Counted from the stretch's first letter, positions 23,622 through 37,171 are shown. The stretch: DNA of 64,000 bases from Cervus elaphus (GCF_910594005.1 NC_057834.1:106047650-106111649); one strand, 5' to 3'. A program made the numbers and translations. The notes: generated from the sequence alone by a model not told the origin.

Positions 23622-23834
23622 TGAAAGTGAAAGTCTTAGTAGCTCAGTCATGTCCAACTCTTTGCAGCCTCATGAACTGTAGCCTGCCAGGCTTCTCTGT
23701 CCATGAAATTCTCCATATAAGAATACTAGAGTAGGTTTCCATTTTCTCCTCCAGGGGATCTTCCCAACCCAGGGGTCAAAATCCAGGTCTCTCGCATTGC
23801 AGGCAGATTCTTTACTGTATGAGCCGCAAGGAGA
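23622..23834 (-). mobile_element. Bov-tA type SINE
   Basis: Antisense copy from 'tcatgtccaactctttgcag' to 'gcaggcagattctttactgt' and 'gagccgcaaggag', i.e. tail to head on the plus strand. Moderately diverged. Confidence 0.88.
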
Positions 23835-24180
23835 TTTTAGCAAAAATATTTATCATTCTATATTATAATTTTGGTATTTTAGTGTTTTTTCTAGAAATGG
23901 TTTCTCTGAACATATTATCTGAAAAACTGTCACCTTGATAATTTCCTACTAAGAAAGCTATGTACTAAGATGACTAGGATAGAGTAGAGATTGAAAGCAT
24001 GAGTTTAAGATAATACAGAACATGGAAAAAAAGCTATGCTTTAGCTCCTTTAATTACATGTTATATGAATTTGGATCAGTTATCCTTTCTTAGTAGCACT
24101 TTTCTTTTTGTAAAATGAGAACAACAAATATGAATAACAAAATTTATAGGAATTTTAGGACAATGGATTAAAAATACAGT
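23835..24180. other. Unassigned background
   Basis: Nothing assignable apart from a weak MIR-like stretch around 24060-24130 ('tttggatcagttatcctttc', 'gtaaaatgagaacaacaaat'). Confidence 0.4.
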
Positions 24181-24272
24181 GGGCTTCCCTTGTGGCTCAG
24201 CTGGTAAAGAATCCACCTGCAATATGGGAGACCTGGGTTTGATCCCTGGGTTGGGATGATCCCCTGGATAAC
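24181..24272 (+). mobile_element. Bov-tA SINE, head portion only
   Basis: It begins exactly at the SINE 5' end ('gggcttcccttgtggctcag') and stops after 'gatcccctggataacagc'. The 3' half and tail are absent, the reverse of the usual 5' truncation, so a later deletion is likely. 24273-24781 holds nothing else I recognise. Confidence 0.8.
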
Positions 24273-24781
24273 AGCATCTGGCTCATAGTTAGCACTTCTG
24301 AATACAAACTCCTATCCCAATAGAACACTTGACCTGAAAATATCCAAAATCTAGTACCCAGAGAGATAGACAAGATAGGACCAAGAAACATTGTTAGCAA
24401 CAAGTAGGGATCTAAGAGTAGTCACTGTTAATTTCTAGTCTAATTTCAAAGAACTTCTATTCACCAAAGAGTGTTATGGAGAAATACCATTTGGAAGATG
24501 TCTAGAAAACTGCAGGTATAATACCATTTATGACATCTTTGAAATATTTTTCATTCATAGCCTCCCTAATAGTGACACCCAGGGGGAAAGTGAGGCAGCA
24601 CAACTAAGTACTGCAGTCATCTGAGCTCCATGGTCTCTGCTAACAGAAAAAGAGTAAAAACTGAATTGTGGTAATTGACAGAAGGTATTTCCAAGGCATA
24701 TGTGGGGGGAAAAAGTTTCCTAGTTGAGGCTATTTGGCATAATCAAGTAGCAATTTTGAGACTGAGTAGTCCATATTTTGG

Positions 24782-24984
24782 GGGCTTCCCCAGTGACTCA
24801 GCAGTAAAGAATCCACTTGCAATGCAGGACATGCAGGAGATGTGGGTCCGATCCCTGGGTGGGGAAGATCCCCTAGAGGAGGGCATGGCAACCCACTCCA
24901 GTATGCTTATTGGGAAAATCCCGTGGACAGAGGAGCCCACAGGATCACAAAGAGTCAAACATGAGTGAAGAGACTGAGCACAAG
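24782..24984 (+). mobile_element. Bov-tA type SINE
   Basis: Sense copy starting 'gggcttccccagtgactcag'. It has a small internal duplication in the tRNA-like head ('gcaggacatgcaggagatg') and ends 'gagactgagcacaagcaca'. Confidence 0.9.
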
Positions 24985-26133
24985 CACAAGTTCAGGTTTT
25001 TAATTTACTAAGACTAATGACTGAGTCCCTTGAGTACATAGACAATCTCTGGCTTAGCAGAGTATAACACTAGGCTCAAAGTCTTAAAAATTGCTCTTGG
25101 GTTAATAGATGGATGAATGAATAAAGTTTTGAGATATTCAATAAAAGTTGCTTTCATTGTGTGCCTTGCATAAGATAGGAGCCCAAGAAATGGTTGGTTA
25201 GTTAATTAATTAATTGGGATACAGTTAGGGAGTAGGTGAGTCATGAGCCCCAGTGACTCAGGCATAATTCTAATTTTTCTTCAATGTTTCATAGCATTTC
25301 AAATACCTTTTACTTCTAATGAATGATTTTGAGATTTTTCCAAATACTCACTAGCCAAGAACAGTCAGCATATTTTCTACAACTTGGCTAAAATCATAAC
25401 GTGTGGAGAGAAGAGGAGTCTAATTTTTTAAATGGAGTGTGAGAGGTTCACTGTGGGGAATCAGATTGCCTCAAGAGTTCTTAACTCTTTGTGATTGGTG
25501 TTTTTAAAAAAAATTGATTTTGAAAATAAAGACATTTTTTTGGTTCTCACCCTAGCCACTAGCCAAAGCAATATGCCCAATTCTCTCTTACTCACAGGCC
25601 CCTAAGGAAAGTTTCCTTATAACATAGACAATAATATGTTGACTCATTAAACTTCCCCTTTTTAGCTTTCAATTGTTCTGAAGATTGGAGCTTTGTGGTA
25701 TAGGCCAAATTTAAGACAAGGTATTCTTTCAGCTATTAGAAATGATCATTAGCCTTTTAAGTAAATTTCATGCATCTGGGGGAATACAGATTATTACATC
25801 CCAAAAGTATCATCTGTCTCATCAATGTTTTGAAAATGATTAAAGAAACACAACATAGGACTACAATATGGGACATTCCCTAGGAACTGACAGCCAAAGA
25901 AGTATATTTTCTTTTATTCTAATCACTTTTAATCATAAAGCTATCTGGGTCTAGTTGTTTCCCATACAATAGATAGGAATATTTTTCTAAGAGATTGATC
26001 CATTACTAAAGTCAGTCAAAACTTTGGATTGGTTTCTGTTATTGGATTTTGGTATATACTCTTGATTCAATTAGGTTTTTCCACCCTTATTCAGAAAATA
26101 TTAGCCAACTTTTTAATACTAAAAAGTTACTTA
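24985..26133. other. Unassigned AT-rich background
   Basis: No gene or classified repeat is visible. A short run of 'ttaa' repeats lies near 25200. Confidence 0.4.
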
Positions 26134-26145
26134 TGCTACACCATA

Positions 26146-26355
26146 TGAAAGTGAAAGAGTTAATCTCTCAGTCATGTCTGACTCTGCGACCCCATGGACT
26201 GTAGCTGGCCAGGCTCTCCTGTTCACGGAATTCTCCAGGCAAGAATACTGGAGTGGGTAGCCATTCCCTTCTCCAGGGATCAAACCAGGGATCAATCCCC
26301 GATCTCCTGCACTGCAGGCAGATTCTTTACCATCTGAGCCACCAGGGAAGCCCTG
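26146..26355 (-). mobile_element. Bov-tA type SINE
   Basis: Antisense copy from 'gaaagtgaaagagttaatct' through 'gaatactggagtgggtagcc' to 'gagccaccagggaagccc'. A 12-bp direct repeat with one mismatch (tgctacaccata / tgctacatcata) flanks it at 26134-26145 and 26356-26367. Confidence 0.92.
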
Positions 26356-26439
26356 TGCTACATCATAAATGCCTCAATATATTTTAAGAAGTAGCAAAAA
26401 CACAAAAGTGCTATGGTTGTTTCATCACTGTAGAGTCCA

Positions 26440-26820
26440 TAGCTGCACTATCCAAATTGGCCATTTAATTTTAAAATTTAATTTAGTTAAAACTTCTAAA
26501 GAGAAAAACCACAGACTCCAAATAGTGTCACGTGGGCTAAAGCCCATGATATCAAACCTAGATATAATACTTAACCTAATTGCAGTTTTGAGCTTGTTGC
26601 TACCCAATTCATGAACAGTCTAATAAAGCCAGTTAGATCTTCACATTTTCTCAGTTGAATATTTTTTTTAAAAAATTTAAAATTCAGTTTCTCAATCACA
26701 ATAGTCATGCTGTAAGTACTCTATAATTGCACATGGCAAGTTTAATGAACAGCATATATATGGGGCATTCAATCATTGCTGAATGTTCTACTGGACAGTA
26801 CTGGTCTAGAGTGACCAAAA
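26440..26820. repeat. Probable DNA-transposon fossil (hAT type)
   Basis: The left side carries 'ctgcactatccaaattggcc' and 'taaaatttaatttagttaaa'. The right side carries 'ttttttaaaaaatttaaaat' and 'gttctactggacagtactgg'. These resemble the two halves of a palindromic nonautonomous hAT-like mammalian repeat with 'ctgtccaatagaac' and AT-rich inner arms. The match is from memory, and the family name is not certain. Confidence 0.4.
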
Positions 26821-29149
26821 AAGGTATCTCAATTACAGGAGACTTAATTGATGTCTGCAGGGTAAGCCACTGGTGTTATACTCATCTCCATTAGCTCAGC
26901 AAGTCAGAAGGAAATGTGTTTATCCTGGATGACATATGAAGTCCTCCATAGTCAATTACTTCAAGTTTCAGGATTCTGAAATTCCATGTCACTCTTTTTT
27001 TGCCCCCTGCTTCTACTCCCATTTCCCCAGTTAACTCTTCATTTCTCAAATGTTCTTTAAGAATGGCGGCATGCTGTCTGGCTGGGGGTAAGGAGAGAAA
27101 GGAAAAAGGATTAGAGGGCACATTGATGTATAAGCAATAAAACCCTGGCGTTCTGGGTTTAGAAGTTCTCACATTGTAAGAGGTTCTAAAGTTTCACTTT
27201 AGAAAAAGAAGGAGCCTTTAAAATGTTGATTTCTGCTTTTTCTGGCAAACCTTAACTTCCTGGTTCAAAGAAAAGACATGTATAAATGAGGCCCACAAGA
27301 CTTCCTTGACATCAAATCGCTCTTACAGCACAACATTTTGATGAGTTAAGTGTAAATGAACCAGAAACATATGGATTAAATTTCCCCCATGATAGTAAGA
27401 GGTTAGAAAAATTGAGGGTGAAACATGCCTGGGAAAATGCTGGGTTCTCAGTGCTTAAAACTCAGAGCATACCATTTTGCTCTCAGCAAAACGTAAAGTG
27501 GCATTAGTCACCTCAGTTCTGTGTCTTATTCCAAGCTTCCGGGGGAAACTGGAAATGACATTTGGGTTCCCGTTTAGCTGACAGATGTATCGTCTAGGTT
27601 GAGCGAGCTCCCTGCGCACTTGGCACAATGGTGAGAAGAGGGGAGGGTGAGTGGAGCGGGGAGGGCGCTCCTTTCCCTGCCGGTGAGTAGAGTCAGCTTT
27701 GATAAGATGGGGTTGCCTGGCCCATCAAGACCTCTTAGAAAAAGTAGCATATTCTGAAAGACAAGCCCTTTTGTATCTGAAAACACCAACAGTTTAGCCT
27801 GCCTTTTGGGAGCCACTGAAAGATTTGAAGTGGATCAGATTTGAATCAGATCATGGGGCAGCCCTGAGGAGGGTGGATACCAAGAAGGAAAGATATGAGT
27901 GAAGAAAAATAAGTCAGGGAGTGTAGGCAGGAGATGGGGAGGCCCAGAATTCAGGGGCAAATGTAAATATTTAGGGAAAATGTTAGGGCTTTATGATCCA
28001 TTTGGTACAGAAGATAAAGTGAGGCAGTGAGGTAGGAATTAAGTCATTTGTTCAAAGTCATAACTTTTTTCACTTCCAGGTCTTTTTCACCCCAATGTTT
28101 CTGACTTATATAAATCAGGTGACCTAGATAGTCATTCATTCATTCAATCATTGATAAGTATTTACTGAGTACATATTATGAGTAAGACATTGTATTAGGT
28201 ATTTGAAACAATGATGCTGAGCTTGGGGGTAGTTATTGCTGTAACAGGGAAATTAAGTCACTAGTATCTTATGACATTGTACTTCAAAATCATTCCTGGG
28301 GACAGGCTAGATAATCAGAGAAATCTAAATCACTCCTAATCCAACTAGACTCTTTCAAAACCTTTGTCGTCATACTTTGGCTTGGAGGTTTTGAAATAAG
28401 CTTGAGTTGAGGGAAAGCTACCTCTTTTCTCTAAATCAGTTTGTCTGTAATGAGCCATTGGCCAGTGTCACTTGGCAGGCAGCAATATGCTGCATTAAAG
28501 GAAATTGCCGCTATTAATACTTGCAGGCCCTTATAAATCACTACCTCCATGCAGAGTCTTAGATCAAAATACATGTGGTCAGGCCATTGCCCCAAAGAAG
28601 CAACTGATTCTTTCAAAAGGGCTATATATCACCTTGTCTTGTGGATAGAAGTAATAGCCTTTCTTTTCATGGCTGGCCTTGACCAAGAAAGAAAAATCCC
28701 TGCTTAATTCAAGATCATATGGTTTGATGCGTTCTCGCATGATGAATTCTTGTTTAACATAAGGGCTGGAGGGATGAAAGGGAGAAATGGTAGGATCACC
28801 TCCCAGAAATTATTACACTGACCCATGTTCTCACTCAGTGAAAAACACATAGAGCTGAGATTTAAACTGATGTCTATCTACCTCCCCAATCCATATTCTC
28901 TTCACACTACCATGAGTTGAGGGTAAGTCAACCTAATTAATCAAGTTAATCATCTCTCTTCCAAATTTCCTCTACTAACAGGTGCCAAAGAGAGAGGGGG
29001 TGGGAGAAAAGTTAGTTCACAGGTCAAGGAATAAAGAATAGATCTTTATACTCTACTATAGAATTTCTAACACAGGTTAAGCTTAAATGTAAAAGACATG
29101 CTGGCCTCCTCTACTGGCTGAGAAACTCATGATGATTTGGGAGTACATG
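26821..29149. other. Unassigned background
   Basis: No gene is recognised. A locally GC-richer patch lies at about 27590-27700. An old 'cattcattcaatcattgata' MIR/L2-class fossil lies at about 28125-28250. An 80-codon minus-strand frame at 27574-27816 has no recognisable domain and no splice context that I can support. Confidence 0.4.
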
Positions 29150-29160
29150 TATACATCATC

Positions 29161-29358
29161 TGGTAGCTCAGCTGGTGAAGAATCTGCCTGCAATGCAGGA
29201 GACCCAGGTCAATTCCTGGGTCAGGAAGATAGCCTAGAGAAGGAAATGGCAACCCACTCCAGTATTCTCACCTGGAAAACCCCATGCACAGAGGAGCCAG
29301 GTGGGCTACAGTCCATGGGATCACAAACAGTCATGACTGAGCAACTAAGCATGAAGCA
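29161..29358 (+). mobile_element. Bov-tA type SINE
   Basis: Sense copy beginning inside the head ('tggtagctcagctggtgaag') and ending 'tgactgagcaactaagcatg'. An 11-bp direct repeat tatacatcatc flanks it at 29150-29160 and 29359-29369. Confidence 0.92.
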
Positions 29359-29471
29359 TATACATCATCAACTGGAACTTACTATGTTTGCTATGTGTTG
29401 TGGAAGATTATAACTTTTGTGTTATTGTCATAATGAGTCTGAGTCTAGGTTTTTCCAGTTCCCTGCTGTGT

Positions 29472-29580
29472 CAGTCAGTTCAATTCAGTCACTCAGTCAT
29501 GTCCAACTCTGCGACCCCATGGACTGCAGCACACCAGGCTACCCTGTCCATCACCAACTCCTGGAGCTTGACAAAGCAAA
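29472..29580 (-). mobile_element. BovB-tail SINE fragment
   Basis: The reverse complement of the BovB 3' end: 'cagttcaattcagtcactca', 'gcaccaggctaccctgtcc'-like words and 'tcaccaactcctggagcttg'. About 110 bases, 5' truncated. Confidence 0.85.
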
Positions 29581-32500
29581 GATCAAAGCCAGGCTTCCTC
29601 CTTGCCTAGATTCATTACCTTCATCTCTCTATCATCTCTTCTTTATTTGTGCTTCTTTTACTCTTTTTTATCTCCTCTCTTCCCTACTTTCCAGCTCTTT
29701 TACTCTTCAAAATTCATATGGCTCCTATCAACACCACTGGTAGAAACATTAACAGACATAATAATGTGCTCCCGAAATATTTATTTCATAGAAAAATATG
29801 TTAGGGCTGGAAGGGACTTTGAGAGATAATGGGTTCCAGCCCCTTCCTTCAGGCAGATAAGCTCTTATTATTCTCAAGAGGCAAATGAAGTCCAGAAATA
29901 CTAAATGACTTGTTCAAGCTAGTTAATGTCAGACTGGGGAATAAACACCAAATCAAAGGGTCAGAGAATCACAGCACTCAGAAGCTATGAGGATTTCAGA
30001 GACCGCCTGGTTCTAACCCACTCATTTGATATCTGGGGAAATAGTATTGCTGATGGTTAACGACATGTCCAAGTCCATATTGCTAGTCTATGGCAGACCT
30101 AAGATGAACACAAACTTTCTGAATCCCTTTTTAGTGCTATTTCCACCAGGCTAAACTGCTTCTGCCTTTCTAATGCATTTTTTAAAGTGTTGGGTAATTA
30201 ACGAAATTAGTGTGCCAATACTTGAAGTTCAATGCTCTGTCAAAAGGGTTTTAAATCCTCTATATTGCCTTGATCTCTGTGGGAACTGTATCTATACATA
30301 ACATAGGATTCAGAAATAACTTTAACTATAAATCCATAAATAATTTCTTTGTTGAAATCAGTTGCTTTATTCCTAAAGTGTTCGTAATTAGTTTTTAATA
30401 AATGTTTCCTTCCTTTCAAAGTTAATTCTCCAGCATTTGTGGTGGGAAGGGGATTGGACACTAAAAGCTTGTTTCTTCACCCCTGCACTTACTTGGAGCA
30501 GTCTGCACTTTTGTTATAAGAATCATTTTTTTTACCAACAACTACTAGGATGGAGTTGCTCTGGACACTGAAGCTAAAAGAAACTGAGGTGGGGTGTCAA
30601 CATCTTTAAGGAGAGAAAATTTCCCATGTCATTCACTCATACAAGTACTTTTTCAGCTCCTGTGGAATAAGGCTGGTGCCACCAACTTGCTGAAAGTTCT
30701 TTTTTAATGTTTATATTTCTCTTAAGTTCAAACTTCATGTCTCTTTTCTCCACTCTCTTTTCATCTGAGACTAACACAGCCATAGGTCAAAGGCTTTTAC
30801 CCCGTCTTCCTTCTAAGTCCTGGATTCTCATAGTAAGACTCCTCCCATCATTACCCTTCCCAAGTACTTTTCACACTTGATAATGTTCCCTGAGGAAACA
30901 AAGTTCAATATCTATAACCAGGATTTTTATGTTACATTTTTCCATGCCAAGAAAACTCCAAACTCTCAGTTGCATAAAATGAGATTTTTGGATATCCTCT
31001 CCCCACCACCATTCACGCTGCATGTGCAGTGTGGTTCAGTTAGAGATTTCCCTCTGCATTGTCGTTGTATTTATTTACTACGCAGGCTGAATGGGAAACT
31101 TAATGTTGCTATGGCAGAAAGAAAAGAGTTCTAGAGGTTTTAGAATTAGCAAATAAATTCTCTTAGCTCGAAAATGATGCACACAAAACTTGTGTTCAAA
31201 TCCGTTAGTCAAAGAAAGTCACATGGTTGCATCTAATTACAAGTGCAGCAAAAGAGAAAGTCACAATATGCATGCATGTCCCTAAAGACCACCATGCAAC
31301 ATTAAATAAGCTATGTCTCAAAGAAAGTGGATTGACTGAGGGAGGAGGAGGAAGATGAGAAGGAAAGGCATGAGGGCTAGTGAACTTTGGGAATTTACTT
31401 ACGGTGCTTAAATTTTGGTATTTTCTCTACTGTCTAGACCCTTCAATGGTAGCCACATAACATAGAAAGAGGCAGAGCCAAATATCTATTCTGCTACTAG
31501 AATGTAGACATATTTTGTTCCCTGGGAGATGGAGAGAGTGAGTTTCAAACATCTTTAAGTAACCAATAAGGGTCTTTATTTCTCTGCTCAATGATACATT
31601 TTAGGCAAATAAAAGTTTGTATATTATTTTTATCATTATTCTATACTTTCAATAATCATTTTACTTAATATGTATAGTTAATCTCTTATTCAGCAACTGA
31701 ATTATTACATTAAAATTAGTCCAAAACTACTACAACTGAAGTTATTCTTCCTAATCGTATGTTTATTGCATAAAGCTACAATCAATAGAGCACTTTAGAC
31801 CTTCCTAGATTAAAAATAATCTATCAGACATTTTAGGATATTATTTTGAATTACAAAAAAAACACGAAAGTTTATAGATTAAACCCAAATACTTTTCTAT
31901 CTCCAATAAAGGTAACAATCTAAAAGAAGTTTCTCTGGAAATTTGTTGGCCCTAATGTAGATTCTTTTAATCATTCAAGATCTGTTAAAAACTAAAAATA
32001 GCTGTGCAAATAATAGAGACAAATGTTTTTATGCCAGTGAGACATTTTCTTTAGGTGGTACTTGGTTTTCCATCTATGAGTTACTGTTGGTGTCCACTTA
32101 TTCTGGTGAAATTACTGCTTTTATTTTACCTGATAGCTTTAAAATAGAAAATCTCTTCCTCAGGTCAACTCTTAGTTTTAAAAACTGAAATCCATTTGAT
32201 ATGGAGTCATGGACTGGAAGTAACCTTGTCACTTATCTCTTTCAAATTTTCAGTCATGCAGAAACAACCTCTCCAGTATGGAAAAGAAATAGACACCCAG
32301 CCACTTTTAAACCCTTCTAGTACTCTAGATTTTACTAACTTAAGCAGCTAGTCCATTTTTTTGGTCGAGTTTGGCAGTGACGGGGGCAAATTGAGGTGGG
32401 TCATAATGTTGAAATGGGTTGAAAGGTCACAATTACATTTAAATAGAATCCATCTTCATGTGTCTCCATGCATTGATCTTATTTCTTCTCTTCTTACACA

Positions 32501-33795
32501 TATAAAACAAGCCTGAGGCTCCATTTTTATACTTAGTCTTTATATATTTGTAGTTAGCTACACTGGCTCCTAAGCCTTTTATTTTCTTAAGCTTATCACG
32601 TCAACAGCCTTCAGATGTTCTTTATATGAGATGGATCACAGTTTTTATTGTTCTTCTTTGGGTACAGTCATTTGTCACTGTCACTCCTTAGGGCATAGTG
32701 CTGTGTGTGGGAATCTTCTCTTACTGGAATTTCACAAGATGCTTCATGATGAGTTACTGCCCATCATGCTTGGAGTAAATGTGCCTAAGACAAACTGAGT
32801 GTAAATGTGCCTCAGATAAATTTTTGTGGTCAAATAAGAAGTAGACTCATTTGTTCCAAAATATGGTATGAATGCGGATACATTTTGTAAGTATATAAAT
32901 GGACTATAGATAATAGGATATATCAATCAAATGTCTGATCCTCATGAAGATGGGGCTATATTTAAGACAGAATAATAACTGTAGTAATCAGATGACACCT
33001 TTAGTAGCTCAAGGGGCCCCTTCAGTAGTTCTTTTCCCTTTAAAAGCAGGCATCGATTAACTCTTATGATGGGGCTCTCTGCTATCAATATGACTCAGTT
33101 TTTTTCCTGAGTCTGTTTTTCATGATATATTCCCGTTTTCTTTTTCTCCCAGAATCAACTAAACAACCATCCCCTCACATCTATAACTCAGATTTCCAAA
33201 GGAATCTATTTGGTCCATGAAGTCATCATTATCAGACAGAGCTGTTGTACCAGTTGTATATATGGTGAACCTGTCAATTTTCTTTCTTTGGGTTAGATGG
33301 CCACCCCTGGACCAATCAGTCATGATCAAAGGAAAGTCAGGTCACATGATACAAAACATGGCTCCCTTTTAATAAGGAAATGCTTATGGTCGCCACCTTC
33401 TCTGGAGCACCAGTCATTGTGACATCAAGAGTCTAACGGATTCCTCTTTGGGATCAAAGGGAAACGAGTAGAGTAGATAACCCAGCTATACACCTGAATA
33501 AATTTATTAACTTTATGAGGAAGCAAAACAGTTATTTAGGGTCTTTTCTGAGGACAACCCCTTAGGTCTTGTAATTTGGGAATGACTGTAAATAATGGGT
33601 TGCTGACTAGAAAAGTACCAGATAAGGGAGAGCAAGTGGTGCTACTGCCTGGTATATGAAAAGCTTCATGAAGGCAGGGACAATGAGGCATATTACTTTA
33701 AAAACTAAGTCCAATACTTGAGTACATAGTAGATCTCCATAAACATAGATTGGTTTTTTAAAAAAAGACTCTTAAAAGAACAATTGAAAGAGACC
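29581..33795. other. Unassigned stretch of about 4.2 kb
   Basis: This is one of the longest parts of the window without a young ruminant repeat. 29820-30150 contains two old fossils of the 'aggcaaatgaagtccagaaa' type. An L2-like tail lies near 33640-33740. An 85-codon frame at 30877-31134 has no family resemblance. The patch at 33295-33360 ('ggccacccctggaccaatca') may be part of an old LTR. Confidence 0.4.
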
Positions 33796-33808
33796 TCAGG
33801 ATCACTTT

Positions 33809-34068
33809 TTTTTTTCATTTATTTTTATTAGTTGGAGGCTAATTACTTTACAATCTTGTAGTGGGTTTTGTCATAGATTGACATGAATCAGCCATAGATT
33901 TACATGTATTCCCCATCCCGATCCCCCCTCCCACCTCCCTCTCTACCCAATCCCTCTGAGTCTTCCCAGTGTACCAGGCCCGAGCACTTGTCTCATGCAT
34001 CCAACCTGGGCTGGTGATCTGTTTCACTATAGATAATATACATGTTTCTATGCTGTTCTCTCGAAACA
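33809..34068 (-). mobile_element. Short antisense L1 3' end
   Basis: On the minus strand this is the last 260 bases of the bovine-type L1: the G-rich block (seen here as 'tcccccctcccacctccctc'), 'atgtcaatctatgacaaaac' and a terminal A-run (T-run at 33809). A 13-bp target-site duplication, tcaggatcacttt, lies at 33796-33808 and 34069-34081. It has a single G-rich unit, unlike the doubled unit at 20611-20897. Confidence 0.93.
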
Positions 34069-34304
34069 TCAGGATCACTTTAAATAGAGGTTTCTGAAAA
34101 CAGGAAAACAGGTTTCTTATCCACAGAACCTATAGACACTGGCCAATGAAGAAGCAGGAGATAAGACTCTGACTTCTAATAACTTAATTAACATAGGATT
34201 ATTTTGATTAAATATTTTCTATTTTTTTCCAAAGAAAAGTCAGATCATTCAGTTACCTCTGGGCTTATTCATGTGGATATTATTTAATCTTAAAGACTAA
34301 GTTC

Positions 34305-34516
34305 GGGCTTCCCAGGTGACACTAGTGGGAAAGAATCTGCCTGCCAATGCAAGAGATGCAAAAGAACAGGTTTGATCCCTGGAGTGGGAAGATCCCCTGG
34401 AGAAGGAACTGGCAACCCACTCTAGTACTCTTGGCCGGAGAATCCCATGGACAGAGGAGCCTGAAGGGCTACAGTCCACGGGCCTCAAAGAGTCAGACAT
34501 GATTGAGCACACACAA
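34305..34516 (+). mobile_element. Bov-tA type SINE
   Basis: Sense copy 'gggcttcccaggtgacacta' to 'gacatgattgagcacacaca'. The head has the extra bases 'gcaagagatgcaaaagaaca' relative to other copies. Confidence 0.9.
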
Positions 34517-35999
34517 AGAGATTAACTTGCCCTGTGCCATCAAAAGTACAACTCGAGACAATAAACGTTAAGCCTGTTTTGCCTTGGATTATAGAAAAGT
34601 TTTCTAATGGTCAAACTTTACGAAGATAAAAATCACCATTTAAGTATAGTGCTTCCATTTTAGAGGACTCCAGGAAATGTCCACCTGGCATGCATATTGT
34701 AAAATAAGTACCACCATCAAATGCCTTTTTAGGCTCTTTGCATGCTTCAGTAATTCATTTTCTTCTATCTTCACATGGCTTGTGTCTGCATCAGTGATGG
34801 CAAATACCTGACCCAAGTACTATCAGTCTATACTATGCCCACGGCAGGCATCATTAATCAATTATAGCCCTTGCCTGTAGGGTGAAGTTAACACTGCAGG
34901 TGTAGTTTCTTTGATGATGACCTCAGGCTTAGCTCCTACATGACTCTGTAGACTCGTCCTAATGTCAGCATTTGCCAACGTGGCCACACATTATTTGCCA
35001 GGTTTCTATGGTTTCAGATAACTCTATTTACAGCTTTTCCTGGTTATGGAGCAAATTAACGTTTGCATGAAGTCATTAGTCTTGGTCAGTTTCCAGTTCA
35101 GTTATTTTATTTTCCAACCTGTTATTCCTCATCCATCTGGGGAGGATATCTTTTTTTTTTTTTTCTTTCAGGACTAACTTAGAGCATTCCTGAGGTCAAT
35201 TAAAATTCATGACCAAATCTCTAGAACTCAAACTTATTCCCCAGATTGTATAATGTTTTATAGAGAAGAAACCAAATGCTGTATAGTTGAAGCTTTCATT
35301 TAGCCCAAGCACTAAAGAAGTGTTTCTGATCAGAAATGAATCAAGTGAAAAAAGATAAATTGACCAACCAGAAAATGCATTCAATGGATAATCAATAAAG
35401 AAGAGATCTACCCGTGTAACAGATATCTAATCATCAGACAGAATTTCAGTCATTTCTGACCAGGTTCTCCTCGATTATACACACAGACACTTGCTATTTA
35501 TCTGTTTGTATGTTTCATTGAAATTTGCAAACCAACACATCCAATGTAGGGTTCAGCATCTTCCCTCTAATCATTTAATTACCCTTTATTTTCTGTCATA
35601 CACTGATTCAACAAATATTTCTTGAGCATCCACGTGTGTTAGGAGCTATACAAAATGTTCTTAATATGTCAAGCGATAAATAGATCTAGTTCTTGCTGTC
35701 ATGAAGTTTATGGTGTAAGAGAATGAACAGAAATAGAAGAAGCAATTACACAAGTGATTGGTCACTAAATATAGAAGATGAGATCCATGCATACTTCTGT
35801 CTTGTTCTCACTAAATCCCTCAAGATGTCCTTGTCTAAATCTCTTTTGAATCCTATTCTTTCTATGTATTCCTACTTCCACTGCCAAAATTCACTCTTAT
35901 CATCTCTCTTCTGTACCAAAATAATAACCATTATTTTATTCTCCCTCAAATGCAGTTCTCATATATCCATCACCAAAAGTTCTAAAATGCAAAATCAGC
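34517..35999. other. Unassigned background with an old fossil
   Basis: No gene is recognised. 35590-35730 ('attcaacaaatatttcttga' to 'ttgctgtcatgaagtttatg') is an ancient MIR/L2-class fossil. A T-run lies near 35150. Confidence 0.45.
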
Positions 36000-36605
36000 T
36001 TCAAAACCTCTGAATATTCCTAAAGTACAATTTCCAAGGTCCTTCACCTGGTCTACAAAACCCTCCAAGATTGTCTATTATGCCCACTTCTATACCTATC
36101 ACTCTTTACCTACACTCACTTCTATACCACTCACTCTATACCTATCTTTCTTGTGCTCACAACAATGAATGTTTTCCATATTTGGAAATATGGGAAATAT
36201 TTTTACATTTACTTCTAAAGATGCTTCCATATTTCTACACATTTTAAATTCCACTATGATTTTGCTCACGGTATGCCCTCCACCTAGAATGATTTCTCTC
36301 TCTGCTTGGCTTTCCTAACTTTGAACTGTCCTCAAATACTAAAGATTCAGTTCTGAGATCTTCAACTCTCCAAGGATGAATCAGGAATTTTGTTGTACTT
36401 CCCAAATACCTGGATATGTCTCAAACATTGCACTCACTTCTTTGTACTGTAACAGTCTGTTTATAAGCTTTACACCATGGCATGTTGGGATCCTTCAGGG
36501 CAAAGATTCTATTTTCAGCATCTTTGGGAACTCAGAGCCCATTTTAGAGTTTGACACATAGCAAGCACCCTAGAAATATATTTAATGTATGGATGAATGA
36601 ATGAC
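36000..36605 (+). repeat. L2 LINE 3' end
   Basis: The blocks 'ggtctacaaaaccctccaag', 'ccctccacctagaatgattt', 'ccttcagggcaaagattcta', 'tttgacacatagcaagcacc' and the terminal 'atggatgaatgaatg' occur in L2 order over about 600 bases. Confidence 0.7.
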
Positions 36606-37171
36606 CTACAAACAAGACATACACATTTGGGGGATAAAGTATTTGTTGGTCAAAATCCTACCCATTTATTTTTCACAACATCTGCAAAGCCATTTGACTT
36701 ACTCACATACATAATAAATCAAGACTTGATGGCTAGATTGCATCTAATCCAATTAATAGTAGATATGCGAGCAGGGCAGCTTTTTGGTTAATGCAAACAC
36801 TCTCCCTGGCTAAACAATTCCAGTTGGTGTTTTTTACTTTCTTTCTTTTTTTCTTTTTTAATAATACACTTTAGCAGCTGTTTTAAGTCACCATTCAAAG
36901 CTCCAGGCTATCCCACATGTTACAGTGATTGACTTGATCCATCACCATACACTGCTTTAAGCCAAAACTCCATTGTGGTATGAATCCCTTCACCAACTTA
37001 AGCAAGCTGCCCTCCACTCTTGAGTTGGTCTGTGGATCTATTTTTTCATTACAGCATGTACTATTTTGTATATACTTATACATGTCTCATGGGAAAACAA
37101 AGTAAGGAAGTTAGAGATAGCTGTTATAGTCTGCTTTGTTCCAGGTTTTTAACATGTACTATTTCCAGTTT
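36606..37171. other. Unassigned background
   Basis: AT-rich, with a T-rich tract at 36830-36865. No feature is supported. Confidence 0.4.

Noticed and set aside
27574..27816. 80-codon minus-strand frame near a GC-richer patch
   Set aside because: The patch is small, no CpG-island-like promoter is evident, and the peptide has no recognisable domain.
30877..31134. 85-codon frame without a repeat match
   Set aside because: No family resemblance, no convincing splice or promoter context, and a length compatible with chance.
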